Assembly: GCF_963678635.1 (NCBI RefSeq)
Contig: NC_087069.1
Location: 21,953,655 to 22,017,654 of the forward strand
DNA length: 64,000 bases
Direction: 5' to 3'
Origin: Symsagittifera roscoffensis
Taxonomy: Eukaryota > Xenacoelomorpha > Acoela > Convolutidae
Made by a program: the position numbers and the translations under genes. The notes below the pieces were generated by a model. That model was not told the origin of the DNA. It saw only the letters and a program-made list of their open reading frames with translations, and searched no databases. Below are positions 22,168-36,117 of this stretch, piece after piece; position 1 is the stretch's first letter, and each line of letters begins with the position of its first letter.

Positions 22168-22398
22168 GGGAAAACATGCACCAACCAAAACTTAATTCCA
22201 TTTCCGTTTCCATAAAGTGGCTGGAAAATTACCAATTTTAATCCCATTAAAAGTAGGAGCTTCAACCCTCTTTTTTTAGCTCGTGTGCCCGAAAAGTAGG
22301 AGCTTCAACTCCTTTGGGGGTTAAAAAGGTCAGTGCGACGGCACACCGAAAAAGGGGGGGTTAAAAGTGGTCATTTTCCGACCCACTTTTACTATACT
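22168..22398 (-). repeat. Polinton terminal inverted repeat, right end
   Basis: Inverted copy of 2115-2325 and 7259-7467. It ends CCACTTTTACTATACT, the reverse complement of the left start. It has one extra partial duplication of the tagtaggagcttcaa segment (22250-22310). The next six bases, actggc, are the candidate target-site repeat. Confidence 0.8.
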
Positions 22399-25300
22399 AC
22401 TGGCAGTTGCTTTTTTGCATAACAAATTTTGTATTAGAGAACTTGGGCTAATTTTCTCATTAATTGTTTTTTCTTTCAGTTTCTCAAAATTTATTAATCT
22501 CCCTAACCGAAATAAGTCTCTCTCCATGTCAGCAGCATTTATACCACAGATTCAATGGCCTAAAGGTATTATAATCGATTATGATAGAATTTAATGGTTA
22601 TGTTTTTAAGAAAATAAAATTTAGAGGGTCAAAAACATCAATTTATGGATCAAATTTAGTAACAATAAAAGATTATAATGACAAAAACTTTTATTTTTAT
22701 GAAATTCTGGAGAAATTGTTTTTGAAAGTAAGTAAATTTTTCAAAACTCAAAAAAATTTTCTTGTGATGACTAAATCGTTTCACTACTTGTGTGAAAACA
22801 AAATGTGAGACACAGCTTTTGTCTGAGTCATGAATCGAAACTGAATCATGCATTCGTGCATTTTGATCCAAAAATGAGTAATTTTTTGAACATTTCCAAT
22901 TCTGTCTTCGAAAGACGCATTTTCACATCAAGTTTTCCCGTTCTGCTTTTGCAAAAACTGCCGTAAATTTTTCAGTCAGAGCTATGAAAAATGAGCTTGA
23001 TTTCTTTGTTTTTTAATTTTCTCATTTTTTTTGCTATTTTCTCAGGTAAACACTTGGTATATCACTATCTCAGACAAAAATTTTCTCTCCATTTTTGTTT
23101 TTTATTTCTCAAATAGCAATACTTTTTTTCCATCAAAGATCGTACACCAAAGATCAAAAAGTAGTTTCGAATGGGTGCTATAGTATTCACAAAACATTGG
23201 TGCGAACAGTGACCTAATTAATTTATTTCTCACCTGGATAACAAATCACCGTTAAACTGACGAGCAACAATCGAACCGCCAGCATTCTGATTTAGGGATG
23301 CATTGAGACGCGTATAAGGCAGCTTGAATTGGCACACCTTTGTTGCGACAAATAATTGAATCAACTGTTAATTAGACTTGCACACAATTTTAAAAGCAAA
23401 TATTTCGAAAAAGTGTTTGAAGTTTTTTTTTCGAAAAAAGTTCAAGTAATCTTCTCACTCGATGCTCTTACATGAAACTCATCTTGCTGGCATTGCCATC
23501 AGATTTTGATTCACCTAGTTTTACCGGCAACATCAAAACAACCACAAAAAATTTATCCTATTAAGCTCTCTTTGGGCTATGTTGGAAGCATTCCAACTTG
23601 TGTTTTAGCTTCGAAACAAATGCAGAAAATTTTTGTTTTGAAACCAATATACATTTGACAAAAATATTGAAAAATCAATTAGGAAGTTTTAAAAAAACAT
23701 ACAGAACTTTTGTTCTGAAGCAATTTTACAGATCACCAAAAAAGTGACTGACAAGAAATATTGTTTTAAGACGCCTAATTTGTTAATACCCCTAATGATC
23801 ATCTTTTACTAAATTTTTGGAAAGTTAAAGCTCTAGTACTTTTAAAAAAACTTTTTCTCCTTTTAAACATGCAATTAAATCCTAATTTATATTCCTTTTT
23901 CAAACATGAAAATAACTGCTAATTTCTTTCGGAATTTTTTTTGGATCGTTTTGCGCATCAATTAGTACAGAACTTCCTCAATTTTGGTTGCTCAGATTTT
24001 TAATGAGAATTTAAATGATGTTAAATTATTGTTCATTTTTGAATTGAGGGTGTCAATATAATCGTTGGCTCTGACTAAAAAAATTCTCAAGGATAAGTAT
24101 TTTGTTGTTTCAAATGAAATTTGCACAATACACCACTCATTCTTATTGAAATTGCAATGGAGTAGATCAAAACGAGCTTTCACTTTCACAAGTCCCTGAT
24201 AGGATAAATTCTTTTGTCAAAACATAATTTAAGGCACATTTTTTGAAACTAAGAACCATTTTATCATTTAATGTTCACGTGATTCTTCGAGATTTTCCAA
24301 ACAAACACTTTATTGGTAGGGCATCAAAAAGACAACAATATGGTTTTCGCATGTCGAAGAGTCTCCAAAAGATTAATGGTGCTTTCGTAATTTCCCCAGT
24401 ACCTATTGGGCGACAATTAAAACGCATTATCATTTGAATCTCTCCTTAGAATATTAGAGAATCCTTAGAGAAAGTGTGAAGTCTTATAATTTTTGGATGC
24501 TAATCTGATCACGTTTCAGCAAGTAGCTTAATTTCGTTTTTTGCTTTAAACTTAGTTTCCCAGTTTTAGCGGCATCAAACTGTCTTGAAAAGAACAGTTT
24601 ACAAATTTTTGTGTCGTCGATTAACAATCTTCAATCACAATTTGTGGGGATTTGAAGAATCTCAGAAAACTATGAACATTTTCTGACTAAACTTTTGTGT
24701 CATTCAAAATAAGTCAGAAGCTAAGCTGAACAAATCAAAGTTTCTTCACTATCAAAAACCGAAACTAGTTTTAAAATAGTTCAAGTTTAGGTAATGTTTT
24801 TGAAAAATTTTATTGTTTTAAAACAATTTTTCAATGAAGTTGACCCAAAACAATGATACGAAAGGAATCCGTATGGACACTATAAAAAATAAACGATGCG
24901 ATATGAAACAGTTGAAGGAGAAAAATGAAACGATCAGTGGGATAATTTTCCTCGGCTGTAACTTGCCGGTGGATATTACAATTGCACATGGTTACAAAAG
25001 CCTTTTCAGGCCCGCAAAAAATAAGTAAGCGCTTGAAACCGAGGAGTGATACTTTCTCAGAGGGCAGCTGAGATCTTTACCCCACAGTCGATTTTGCAAG
25101 TCTGCTGAAACTTATGACATAAGTGAAATAAATTGGTCTTTGAAATAAATTCGCAAAAACGAAAAAGTAAATTACCGTTTGAGTTTTTCCACGAGTATAA
25201 AACTTCGATTCAAGGCGAATAATTAAATGCTGTTGCTGTCAGTCAGAGAAATTCAACTAACTTTGCAAATTCTCAAAAAATTGCAGTTTGTTTTTATGGT

Positions 25301-28300
25301 AAGTTAACTTTGCTTTTAAAATGTTCACCAAAACCAGTGAAGCAGTCATAATTAAATGGTTTTTTTTGGCTTTGGTTGAAAGTTCTCTCAACGTTTGACT
25401 TCAGTAAAGTTGAAAGGCGATAAAACGCTCAATTGCAACTTGATGCACCATGATTATAAAATCCTCGAATTTAGTGATTTTTTTGCCAGATTTGAAAAAC
25501 TAGTGCGATATCTGAAACAATAGTATTATATCTTCCTGGAGCAACAAACCAAAACAAACCAGAAAAAAGCGTGTTAGTTTAAAAATGTTTTCAAATGTAT
25601 CTGTTTTGTTTTCTTTTTTTTTCATATTAGTTTCATACAATTTGAGGAACTACTTATTTTGCATCTAAGTATGCGCGTCTCAATTCATTCTCATACTTCA
25701 ACGATGCAAGGAAGAGTTATCGCTTATCTACTACAAAAATTCCTGCATGCAAATGTTTCCGTGCTTTTCTTGATCAACCTAGTAAGCGAAGCAAAATATG
25801 AAAATTACAAGTTGGTGTAAGTTCTTTTTCCAATAGTGAGAGTTTCTCTTGCGTTTTTTTTCGCTTGCACACAAGTCTTTTTGAAATTAACGAAAATGTG
25901 TTCATTAATTTTCCGTGCTTTATTTGAAAAAAAGTTAAAATTACATTAGAGGAAGAAATTAAGTGCAAATTCATGTTTTTGTGCAACATTTGCTTCAATT
26001 TTCAGCAAACAACTACCTAGTTCGAGAGCAAATCATCAGAGCAGACATCTTTAAAACTATAAACATTTGGTTTCCAAGACTTATTTGATTAATCGGGATC
26101 TAAAAATGCCAGTTTGTTTGTGCCAGTAGCAATCACTGTGAACTCTTGTTTAAATAAACGGAGCAAGAAAAACCTGTTCATGCGGCATGAAACACACTCA
26201 GCTAAAAGTTTAAATAATCAGTGGGAACATTTTATTAAGCTTGACTGTTTTGTACTTCTCTATGCCGGTTGAAAAACTTAGCGCAGTCAAGGAAAACTAG
26301 CTTTTTTAGATCCGGATTACATTGATAAAATTTTGAAGCCAAATAACGATAGATTCATGGATTGTAGCATTGATGATTTGCACTTGGTCAAAAATTAGCT
26401 GGACTTTGAAGGATTTATTGTCCAAAATGGACTTTAAAAACGCATTTTAAAGAATAAAAACCCGAATTTGCGCTTAATTTGGTCCACTAGTGTAAATAGA
26501 GAGTAAAAACGTGCTGGCGTGCAAATGTTAGTGTTTTGTTTGTTTTTCACATGTGTTTCATAACCAGATAAGTATCAGCTTAAATTACTTTCAAAACATT
26601 TCATACATCGACGATATTCGTCTTGATTTGAGTCGCAAAAGTTCCAGGTGCAGACTTTAGATATTGTTTATCTACCTCGTAAAGCATGGGAACACATAAA
26701 ATTCCTGTGTCTTGTAACAAAACAGAATATTGTACCAAATCGAGTAAATTTTTACACTAGTTGACAAAACTTAACGCAATTTCAGATTGTTGCTCTCTAG
26801 AAAACCTAAATTTATTGATCAGTCTGCACAAATTTTACTTGGAAATTAGTCAAAATGTGTTCTTCGACTGACAACAAAAAATCATAGATAACTTATCTAA
26901 AAGTCTCATGTTCTAATTTGAAGCAGTAACCAATTTTTCCGGGTCTGAAAAAGCCAGTTTTCATCAAATGTATGAAGACTCGTGGATAAAAATAAACATC
27001 TACTTTCAGTACAGTTGATTATTTTTTCAATTTTTTCGCTAAAACGGTTTCACGTCGCATGAAAATTTTTTTTTACTCCGCCTTTTTGTGAAAGAGTTCA
27101 ACTCGTTGTTTTTTCGCTGCAAATGGTGAAACCGGCGTCGAAACCCGAAAAAAAAAATCGAAACGCAATTTTGAAATCTACTTGGAGGGCACCTTTGATC
27201 ATTTACTTTGGGTTTTTGTAAAATTACATTTTTCGTTTTGTAAAATTACGCCTGAAAGTTATTCAAAATCATGTTTGAAAACATGTATTTAAAAAAACAT
27301 GAATTCGCGCATAATTTTGTTGACAAGCATATCAATCGGTCTTGCTGGCTCATGATGTCCCATCGAACAAGTTTTCGGGATTTTTTTTCCCAACAAGCTT
27401 TTCCGCGATAAAAGTTTAGACATTCCCCAATATGGTGCAGTTGCCGTGCAATGAGGCCAGTAATTGGTTGAGAATTGTTTTGGTGACCTTTAATGGAAAA
27501 CTTGTTAATTGGTAATTGCTAATAAACTTCGGTGATATTTTTGCCTAACCGAAAAAATTTGGATCTCAAGGGGTCATCACTTCATAACAGTGTTTAGTAC
27601 GCCAAAGAAAAAATCAAATTAGCTACCAATACCCAAGAACAAACCAAAATTTTGAGCTTGACTGGATGCATAAAAATGATTGATAACTATATAGATAATC
27701 AAAAATTTGTCAAATGTTCACTCATTTTTGATTTCCTTGAGCCTGCGCCAAAGGAAAACTGCATTGCCCTTGATTGGAACTTTTGATAATAATCTACAAG
27801 TTTGTTAGAAATACAAGTCTTTGCTATAAATCTATATCTCACCTTTTGCTTAAAATGTGTCCAAAACTCAATGTTGAAATTGTATGTAGAAAACCATGAA
27901 TGTCATGCAGTTGTAGCTACTTCAAATAGGTTTTCGATTCCATTTTTTGTCTTAATCTTTTTAAAGCTTCGAGGTGACAAGCGTTATGTAAAAATTGCCG
28001 AAAAAATCACTAGCGATATCGTTAATTATTTCAAATCAAACACTCGCAGTATGATATCTAGTTTTTTAGAGTTAGACTCAACAATTTGAGAATCAAGAGG
28101 GTTACCCTCATCCAGTTTCAAGCGTTAGTAGTCGATTATAATATAATTTTAATACCAGTCTTTCAAAAATGTAGAAAAATTTGATGTTGTTCAATAACTA
28201 ATCGGATATAATCTCTCTTTTTGAAATCAAACTTAATATATTGTAATGGGTTATAATAGAATTTTTATCCGAGTTCCTATTTCATTTGTTTTCCAGAAAA

Positions 28301-30989
28301 AGCCATTATAATCGATTATAATTGTTTTCAGTCTCTTTTGTTTGCCATTTAGATTTCGATTTTGCAAATGAAATTCGTGTATTTTATGTTCTTTGTAGAC
28401 GTTGGTTTATGTGAAAAAATGGGAAGCTGTTTTACAGTTTTTAAATCACTTCAATGTTATTACGTTTTCATTTTTTCAATTTTTCTTGACTATAATTGTT
28501 TCATGATGTGCAATTTGAGTTTTTTGACACGCAAAATATCATCACACTACTTTAGTAAGTCAATGATTGATATAAAACAGTTTTATATCACCTACCGCGG
28601 GATTCTTTCAACTAATATGAAGGGATCTCTATGAAACTTCTGATCCGTTGTAAAACGTTTTGTTCAGATGAACCAAAAAGACGACAAGACATTTCGTTTG
28701 TTTTTGACAGAAAAGGTAATTGATTGTACAACACTAGGCCAAACTGTGCACTGGATAGGGACACAATTTTGTGTCACAGAATTTAATGTGAATAAAGATG
28801 AAACTAAGTCCCGTTTACGCTGTATTTCACACGTGCAATATCTCAACTTGTTTTTCTCGACTCTGGTAGGTTTCTTCTAAGGCTTGCCTGCAACCCGTTT
28901 CTTCTCTCACCTTTCTTAATGATGAAACACAAATTGCCTGACAAAGAAGTGCTTGTCCACACGCGGGCGAATATGATCCTCTTTGGCCTCTTAATGCAAT
29001 AGATTCAAAGACATTATAGGAGATTTTTAAAAATGTTATCATTATAATGGCTTATAAATTGTTTAAGCATCTAATTTTGTCGCTTTTAATTGATTATAAG
29101 TTTGATAAAATTACAATTAGAATTGTAATATAATTGATTATTTTCTCTTTTTTACTGAGTGCGGGTAGCTCTAAAAGATGCCTTACAGCTAGTTCACTTG
29201 AACAAGCCACTTGATAAAAAAACAGTCCATCATTTTAATCCACCAAAAAATTACAAAACAGAGGGCTAGAATTATTATTGTCTTTCTTTAACGCAAAGAA
29301 AATGAACAGTTTCTTGCTGCTATCATACCGAATCAATAAAAGAAATTTTTTTTTGCAAGGCAGCAGTACATATGGGATAGAGCCTGAGATCTTTTAAAAT
29401 TTTCTTAACCTGTTGTAACATGACGTTCAAATAGTTTTTTTTACAATACCAGCATGCATCAAAAGCTTGGGAAACCTAACTGAGACAAAAATTGCAACAA
29501 AAAATATTGCTGATTATTTTTCAAAATTGTGATGGTCTCATTTATTTGCAATACCTGCAAAACGAAAGGATGCCCAGGTTTCAAAATGGTCTCCCGTTTT
29601 TCGAGGAGGGAAAGACTTAAATGTGGGGAATGGAAGAGGTTCGTTCTCCAGTTTTCTCTACCACCGCCCACTTTTACCACCCCCAGGGTGACGCGGGACG
29701 GTAAACAAGAGCTTTAGAATAAACTAGTGGAAGAGGTGACAAGAATGGAGAAAGAAAATTTCAGGAATTGGTGCAAATTTCGCAATTAGTTTTGCAATAA
29801 AACTCTAGGTTTTAAAACCCATTATATGATTCAAACAGATTATTTTCCATTACAGCGGTTGTTATGGAGTTTATTGATAATCATGGCAACAAAATATTTT
29901 TCATCGTCTAAATTTGCAAAAAAAAGGATTTTAAGATCATTTTTACATGAATTGTTTTCACTATATTCCATTATTATCCATGAAATCCTGTTGCTGGAGG
30001 TCCAGTTGAAAACTAGCAGATTTTATGCGGTATTTTAACATCCAGCAAACTTTAGCATAGTGTAAATAGAAATACTATTGTGATGAGGATATTTAATGTT
30101 AATAAAAATTGGTGGATGCTTCCGTTTGAAAAAGTCAAAATTTGTTACAAAAAAGGAGCTTTTTCTAAAAAGAAAAAGGTAAGATATTAGTTTTTTTTTT
30201 AAAATTGCAAGAGAACAACTTAACTACAAAACTTTTCAAAAAAATTGTCATGTTTAAAAAGAAAAGGTTTGTAACCAGTTTGAAAGTTCTCAGTTTTCCC
30301 AAAAGTTAAAATCGAAGGCCAACTAACGCGTTTGCGTAGACGAGTGGCTTACCTTAAGAGGATTCGAAATTAAACATGCCGCCAAAGACTAAGTTTCAGC
30401 GCTTTGAGGAAAGCTTTGACAAAAGTTAGTGTTTTTAATGCCCTCAACAATAACAATTTTAGGGTCGGTCAGCTAAGTATGGATTTCAATCAGTAATGCC
30501 ATACAGGGGTAAAAACTTCCATTAGTTGTTTAATTTCATGTTTATCCTAAAAAGTTTATTCGTGATGCTTAATTTTAGCTTGATTAGTCATAATTTGTGT
30601 ACCCGTACCGAAGCGAAGCTGTTTTTCTAGATAGAAATTCTATGTAGATTATCTCACCAAATTTTCCCGTTTTTTCTGTACAGAAATTTCTTATTTCTTA
30701 TCTAAGGTTAGAAATAAACTATTTCTATTCTGAAAAATTAAAAAAAAATCGATTTTTCTAAACCAAATTTTCGAAAGTCCACTTCAAGTTTTGTCACGTG
30801 TCTTGTTTTTACAGAAATATTTGTTTTTTTTCAAGACAACAATACCTCATGCTGTTTGGTAGCGATCTTCCAGATTGATCAGTTTCACCTACACGTCACT
30901 ACATTTTTTGCCTTTTTGATTTTTTGTCACAAGTTTGAGCCTTGTTGATTTGCGAACTAATAGCATCTTTAGAGTTTTGGCTTGCTAAT
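22399..30989. other. AT-rich DNA without recognisable genes
   Basis: Only short low-complexity frames. Palindromic ataatcgattat words occur near 22570, 28130, 28310 and 29090-29150, and may be remnants of small inverted-repeat elements. If the ABC transporter at 37308 has upstream exons in the window they could be here, but I found no ATP-binding motif. Confidence 0.4.
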
Positions 30990-31211
30990 TCAGTAGTTTT
31001 CTCCTTCTTTGAATTGTTCTCTGGATCGCTGACTGAAAGATGCAATTGAGCCGAATTTGCGGCCTGGGAATTGTTCAATGAGCACTCTGCTTTGTAGTCT
31101 TGGGTCTTGGACTGTCATCGGAGCCAAAACTTCTATGTACTGTTCCAAAGAGCAGATAGTTCCACAGCCAGGAACGTTTTGAGCTATTTCAGTTACTGTA
31201 TTAATAGCACA
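30990..31211 (-). CDS. Orphan exon-like ORF, unrecognised
   Basis: On the minus strand an open stretch of 73 codons runs from a possible AG acceptor (31212-31213) to a TGA at 30990. It contains NVPGCGTICSLEQYIEVL and FPGRKFGSIASF, a composition unlike the surrounding noise, and reads as a genuine 3' terminal exon or a gene fragment. A stop lies just upstream of the acceptor in the same frame. No family was recognised, and no partner exon was found. Confidence 0.35.
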   Translation of the reverse strand, partial: CAINTVTEIAQNVPGCGTICSLEQYIEVLAPMTVQDPRLQSRVLIEQFPGRKFGSIASFSQRSREQFKEGENY

Positions 31212-31416
31212 CTTGGTTGGCTACATTTCAAAATTTTATATCCTTTGTTTTTTCTCGCTATTTATTTGGTCCATTGAAATTGGTGAAATCAAATAAACGG
31301 ATTTTTTGAATGGATTCTTTGTTGGTATTTTCCTGAATGTTTCTCATCTAATAACTCTCAATAACGAGATGTGTTCCTAAAGTTGTTCAAAAAGGTGATT
31401 TCATTGATCGAATGCG

Positions 31417-33960
31417 ATGAAAATTTCATTGTTCAACACAGCAATCAAAAGGAGTTTTCGGGAAAACTCAGATGGTGCAACTAAACGGAACTAGCTTTTT
31501 CACTGTGCATAAAATCGGGACTGGCATGCACGTACCCGTTTTGTTTTATAATGAATATGAATAATGAACTTCAGATTGGTCTGCTGACGAAGAGGAGTCT
31601 GAAGAATGGCGACTTGCATCCTGGACTCTACTGGTTCAGACTCCTAGTCTACATTCTTCTAAAAATTATAGTCGGTTAGGAGTTCTATTGACAAGCGTAT
31701 TTTCAAATATAAATGAATGTGTTTCCATTTTTTCAATTATTCAAGAAATTGTTTTTTCCTTACGAACGAGTTTAAAAACACTTTTTGTTTTCGATCTGCA
31801 ATCACTTTTCATTCATCAGACGGAGCGCAGTATGGAGCACCTAATTATATTCTTCCACTCGGTGGGATCAAATTGGCAATTGCTTTCAAAAAACGATCTA
31901 AAAAATTAAACATGAAAAACAAAACTTAGAAATTTAAAAGCGTTTTCCTCACATTAGGTTGAAATTGGGTGAAAAACGATGACAGGAAAATTTTGCTTTT
32001 AATCATTATGGTAGTTTATGGCTCGTTTTAGCCAAAAATTACGCCATAAATACCAGATGATTGCTTAAAAAAGTGAGTCTTTGATGTAGTTAACACCTTT
32101 TAACAGGGTTAAGATCTTAAAACATTTGTATTAACAATTTATTTTTGTTGACACGAAAGCGAGGCAGAGCTTCGCACCACTTGCGATTCACAACAATCAC
32201 AAAAAAAAGCTGCCGATTCAAAAAAAATATTAAAAACGTTGAAAAAAATAGATGAACAAAAATTTTCGTAAGTGTCGATGATGTACACCTAGAGCCCAAT
32301 TAAATCCAGAGGCACGTGTTTGATGTTTTCTGACTTTTTAATATTGAAACGGGATGAATTGCGTAATTTAAAGAATGGACATTCCCCAAAATCTTAGTTG
32401 TTTCTCTACTAAATTAAGTGAGAGTGAAACCTTTTGAGATTTTTGAACTTTCCCAAAAACATAACCTTTCTCAAGCAAAAAATAAAAAAAGCAAGGAGAA
32501 GCCGATTTTGCAGGAAACAATTGGGCAACCGCTTTTTTTGATTGAAATAGTCATCTCAGATTTGAATTTTTGAAGATGGTAGTTTTTAAGAAAATTTTAC
32601 GAACTTTACGAAGTTTACAAACTTTACGAAGTAGAAAAAAGGACGACCGTTTTTGAACAGCGACCAGTTGAGCCGAAAAAAAATGATTTCATTGTTCAAC
32701 ACAGCAATCAAAAGGAGTTTTCGGGAAAACCCAGATGGTACAACTAAACGGAACTAGCTTTTTCACTGTGCATAAAATCGTGAAAAATCGGGACTTGCAT
32801 GCACGTACTCGTTTTGTTTTATAATGAATATGAATAATGAACTTCAGATTGGTCTGCCGACGAAAAGGAGTCTGAAGAATGGCATCTTGCATCCAGGACT
32901 TTACTGGTTCAGACTCCTAGTCTACATTCTTCTAAATATTATAGTCGGTTAGGAGTTCTATTGACAAGCGTATTTTCAAATATAAATGAATGTGTTTCCA
33001 TTTTTTCAATTATTCAAGAAAATATTTTTTTCTTACGAACGAGTTTAAAAACACTTTTTGTTTTCGATCTGCGATCACTTTTCATTAATCAGACGGCGCG
33101 CAGCATGGAGCACCTAATTATTTTCTTCCACTCGGTGGGATCAAAATGGCAATTGCTTTCAAAAAACGATCAAAAAAATTAAACATGACAAACAAAACTT
33201 GAAAATTTAAAAGCGTTTTCCTCACATTAGGTTGAAATTGGGTGAAAAACGATGACAGGAAAATTTTGCTTTTAATCATTATGGTAGTTTATGGCTCGTT
33301 TTTGCCAAAAATTACGCCATAAATACCAGATGATTGCTTAAAAAAGTGAGTCTTTGATGTAGTTAACACCTTTTAACAGGGTTAAGATCTTAAAACATTT
33401 GTATTAACAATTTATTTTTGTTGACACGAAAGCGAGGCAGAGCTTCGCACCACTTGCGATTCACAACAATCACAAAAAAAAGCTGCCGATTCAAAAAAAA
33501 TATTAAAAACATTGAAAAAAATAGATGAACAAAAATTTTCGTAAGTGTCGATGATGTACACCTAGAGCCCAATTAAATCTAGAGGCACGTGTCTGATGTT
33601 TTCTGACTTTTTAATATTGAAACGGGATGAAATGCGTAATTTAAAGTATGGACCTTCCCCAAAATCTTGGTTGTTTCTCTACTAAATTAAGTGAGAGTGA
33701 AACCTATTGAGATTTTTGAACTTTCCCAAAAACATAACCTTTCTCAAGCAAAAAATAAAAAAAGCAAGGAGAAGCCGATTTTGCAGGAAACAATTGGGCA
33801 ACCGCTTTTTTTGAATGAAATAGTCATCTCAGATTTGTAGTTTTGTAGATGGTAGTTTTTAAGAAAATTTTACGAGCTTTACGAAGTTTACAAACTTTAC
33901 GAAGTGGAAAAAAGGACGACAGTTTTTGAACAGAGACCAGTTGAGCCGAAAAAAACTGAT
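31417..33960 (+). repeat. 1.27 kb tandem duplication
   Basis: Two direct copies of about 1272 bp (31417-32689 and 32690-33960) with high identity. Both carry the same segments starting near tttcattgttcaacacag and ending gaccagttgagccgaaaaaa. Short frames repeat in both copies (for example 31688 and 32961 on plus, 32299 and 33572 on minus) but differ by stops and are not conserved like genes. A recent local duplication is the simplest reading. Confidence 0.9.
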
Positions 33961-36117
33961 TTTGTCACAAAAAACTTTTAGAAGTATCAAGTTTTCAGTG
34001 AAACATCACCTTGTAGTAACTAGAACTCACCACGTAGTTGAACTTGAATTTTCATAAAATTCGGCACGTCAGCTGAATAGCAGCATCAGCTCTTCATTGC
34101 AGGTTGAAGGTTTTTCAGACTCTTAAATAGGCCGTGATGGTTTTTACGATATAAAATACCATATTTTATTCAATAATTATTTCAAAATCTTTGAACAAAA
34201 CTCTGGAATTTACATCGCTCCTAAATTTTGTTGGCCTCGTAAGCAGCGCACTTGAAAACAATTTTGTCCGAAATTGATTCGGTGGTTCTAGCCTAATATT
34301 TGGTTGACTAAAACAATTTCGTAAACAAAGTGCACCATAAAATGCGTGCTATAAAGTATTAAGCAATTAAGGTCTCCATCAATTTTCACGAAGCTTCAAC
34401 CCATTTTGGAAGAAGGCGTTTTTTAACTTCAAACTTCAGGCGTTTTGTCCGAACAATTTCAATCAGCATTATACTATTAAAATTTGATAATCAATGCGCG
34501 ACGAAAAAAGTCCTTTTAAATAACAGCACTTCCAATTTAAGCTGAGACTTGCTTAGACTCGTATTATTGCGTTAATCACGCAAAGTTTATCAATTCTTCT
34601 GGTACATAACCTACATGAAACTGTTTTTGAAATGTTTACAACTTTTCTACACATTTTTAATCAGTATTTTAAACCAAAAACTTGTGCATCGATGCTATAG
34701 GGTAGTCAAAATATTCAAGTGATTTTTCTGGTACGGACACTTTCAATTATTTATGGCAAGTCTTGCGTGTTCAACTGGTCTATAATTAAAATGAAAAATC
34801 AGATTTTGAAAAGATATATAATTCAAAAAGTTTTTTTTTCTAAAAAATGCAGACGGTTTTTGAAAGTTGACAATTTATATTAATGGGCACAATTCGCGCA
34901 ATATATTTTTTTCTGTTATCAAGTGAGCAGCATTTTTAATCAGGTTCAGATATCGTCCACATTTGAAGCCAGCACTTGGAATTACAAATGAGTTGCTAGA
35001 CGATACTTACATCATTTGGTACTTAACGTAGCTTGTAAAAGAAACTTTCAACAAACATCAGAAAACCTTTTTTAAAAATGACTGAAGGTAATTCAGACTG
35101 TTATGGGGTTGTGAATATGTTTTTTTGTTACTCAGGATAATTCATAAATTCTGAATTTGTTCAGGCTCAAATTGATTTTTTGCTGTTTGACTTATGACTA
35201 CTTTTCATATACTTTGTTCGAAGACCAGCTCATATGATTTGTCAAAAGGAAGGCAAAACAACTATCTAACAACAAAAAGTTGAAAGTCACAATAAATTTT
35301 ACAGATTTCTAGTTTTAAGCACGGAATTTAATTTTCAGATTTCTCAGTGCAATAAAAGAAATATCAATTGGTCCAGTTTTCTCAAATCGGGTTAGCTTTA
35401 TCATAAAAGTGTAAGCAAGATTTTTAAGAACTGTTAGAAAATGCAGTGTTTTGACCTGATACCGGCAGATACGTATGAATCTTAAAAAACGAAGAGTTTC
35501 ATCAATTATTTAGGTGCTTTTATTTTTTTTCCAAGAAAAAAAGATTCTAGGTTGTTTAAGCTCAAACCTCTTTTTTTCCCAGTTTGACTGCTCAAAGTTT
35601 ATATTCAAATTGTCATCGGAAGTCAGACCGTAAATTGATTGAAGCTTCGTTGAAACTCACGTTTTACCTTCAAAAGGGTATAATTAAATATTTCACAGAA
35701 ATTTTAAGATTTACGCATTGATTCTACGAATTTTGAGTCTCAACGATTGTAATGAAAAGGCTTTCGTAGATCAATTTGATGTTTTTTTCTTTTTTAGGTT
35801 GCATCATTAAATTTTTCATATGCCAAATAATATCTCTTGCGGATTCACGTTTCATTTCAGATATTATGCGCAAAACGTGAAAAACTTGTATTTAATTTTC
35901 AGAGTTCTTAACAAAGTAAAATTTTTCTTGTTACACAAAAAACGCTTTCTTAATTTTTTAAAATTTTTATCCAAAAGATACAACTCATCAGTTTTCCTTA
36001 AAATCAAAGAATTTTAAGACTAGATATTTTTCATTTAAAATTTGAAGTTTTTTTAAAAAAAAGTAAGTTATTAAATTTTCTCACTCTCATTGTCTATATT
36101 GCCGGGTTGACTTCATA
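33961..36117. other. AT-rich DNA without recognisable genes
   Basis: No reading frame longer than about 65 codons and no clear repeat. Probably an intron or intergenic DNA upstream of the ABC transporter exons. Confidence 0.4.

Larger units (their letters stand above)
2115..22398 (-). mobile_element. Degenerate, rearranged Polinton/Maverick element
   Basis: Inverted termini at 2115 (and 7259) and 22398 bracket the hallmark Polinton genes: protein-primed DNA polymerase B, retroviral-like integrase, A32/FtsK-type packaging ATPase, adenain-like protease and two jelly-roll capsid proteins. Most are on the minus strand. The span from 7259 to 22398 is about 15.1 kb, normal for the family. From 2115 it is 20.3 kb because of a tandem duplication. 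Candidate six-base target repeats, agtagc on the left and actggc on the right, match at four of six positions. Every major gene carries frameshifts, stops or deletions, so the copy is not expected to be active. Assignment rests on motifs and gene order seen here, and family knowledge. Confidence 0.88.

Noticed and set aside
22399-30989. Possible tRNA or rRNA genes
   Set aside because: No box A/B pattern or cloverleaf-like segment was convincing by eye, and no rRNA core sequence is recognisable.
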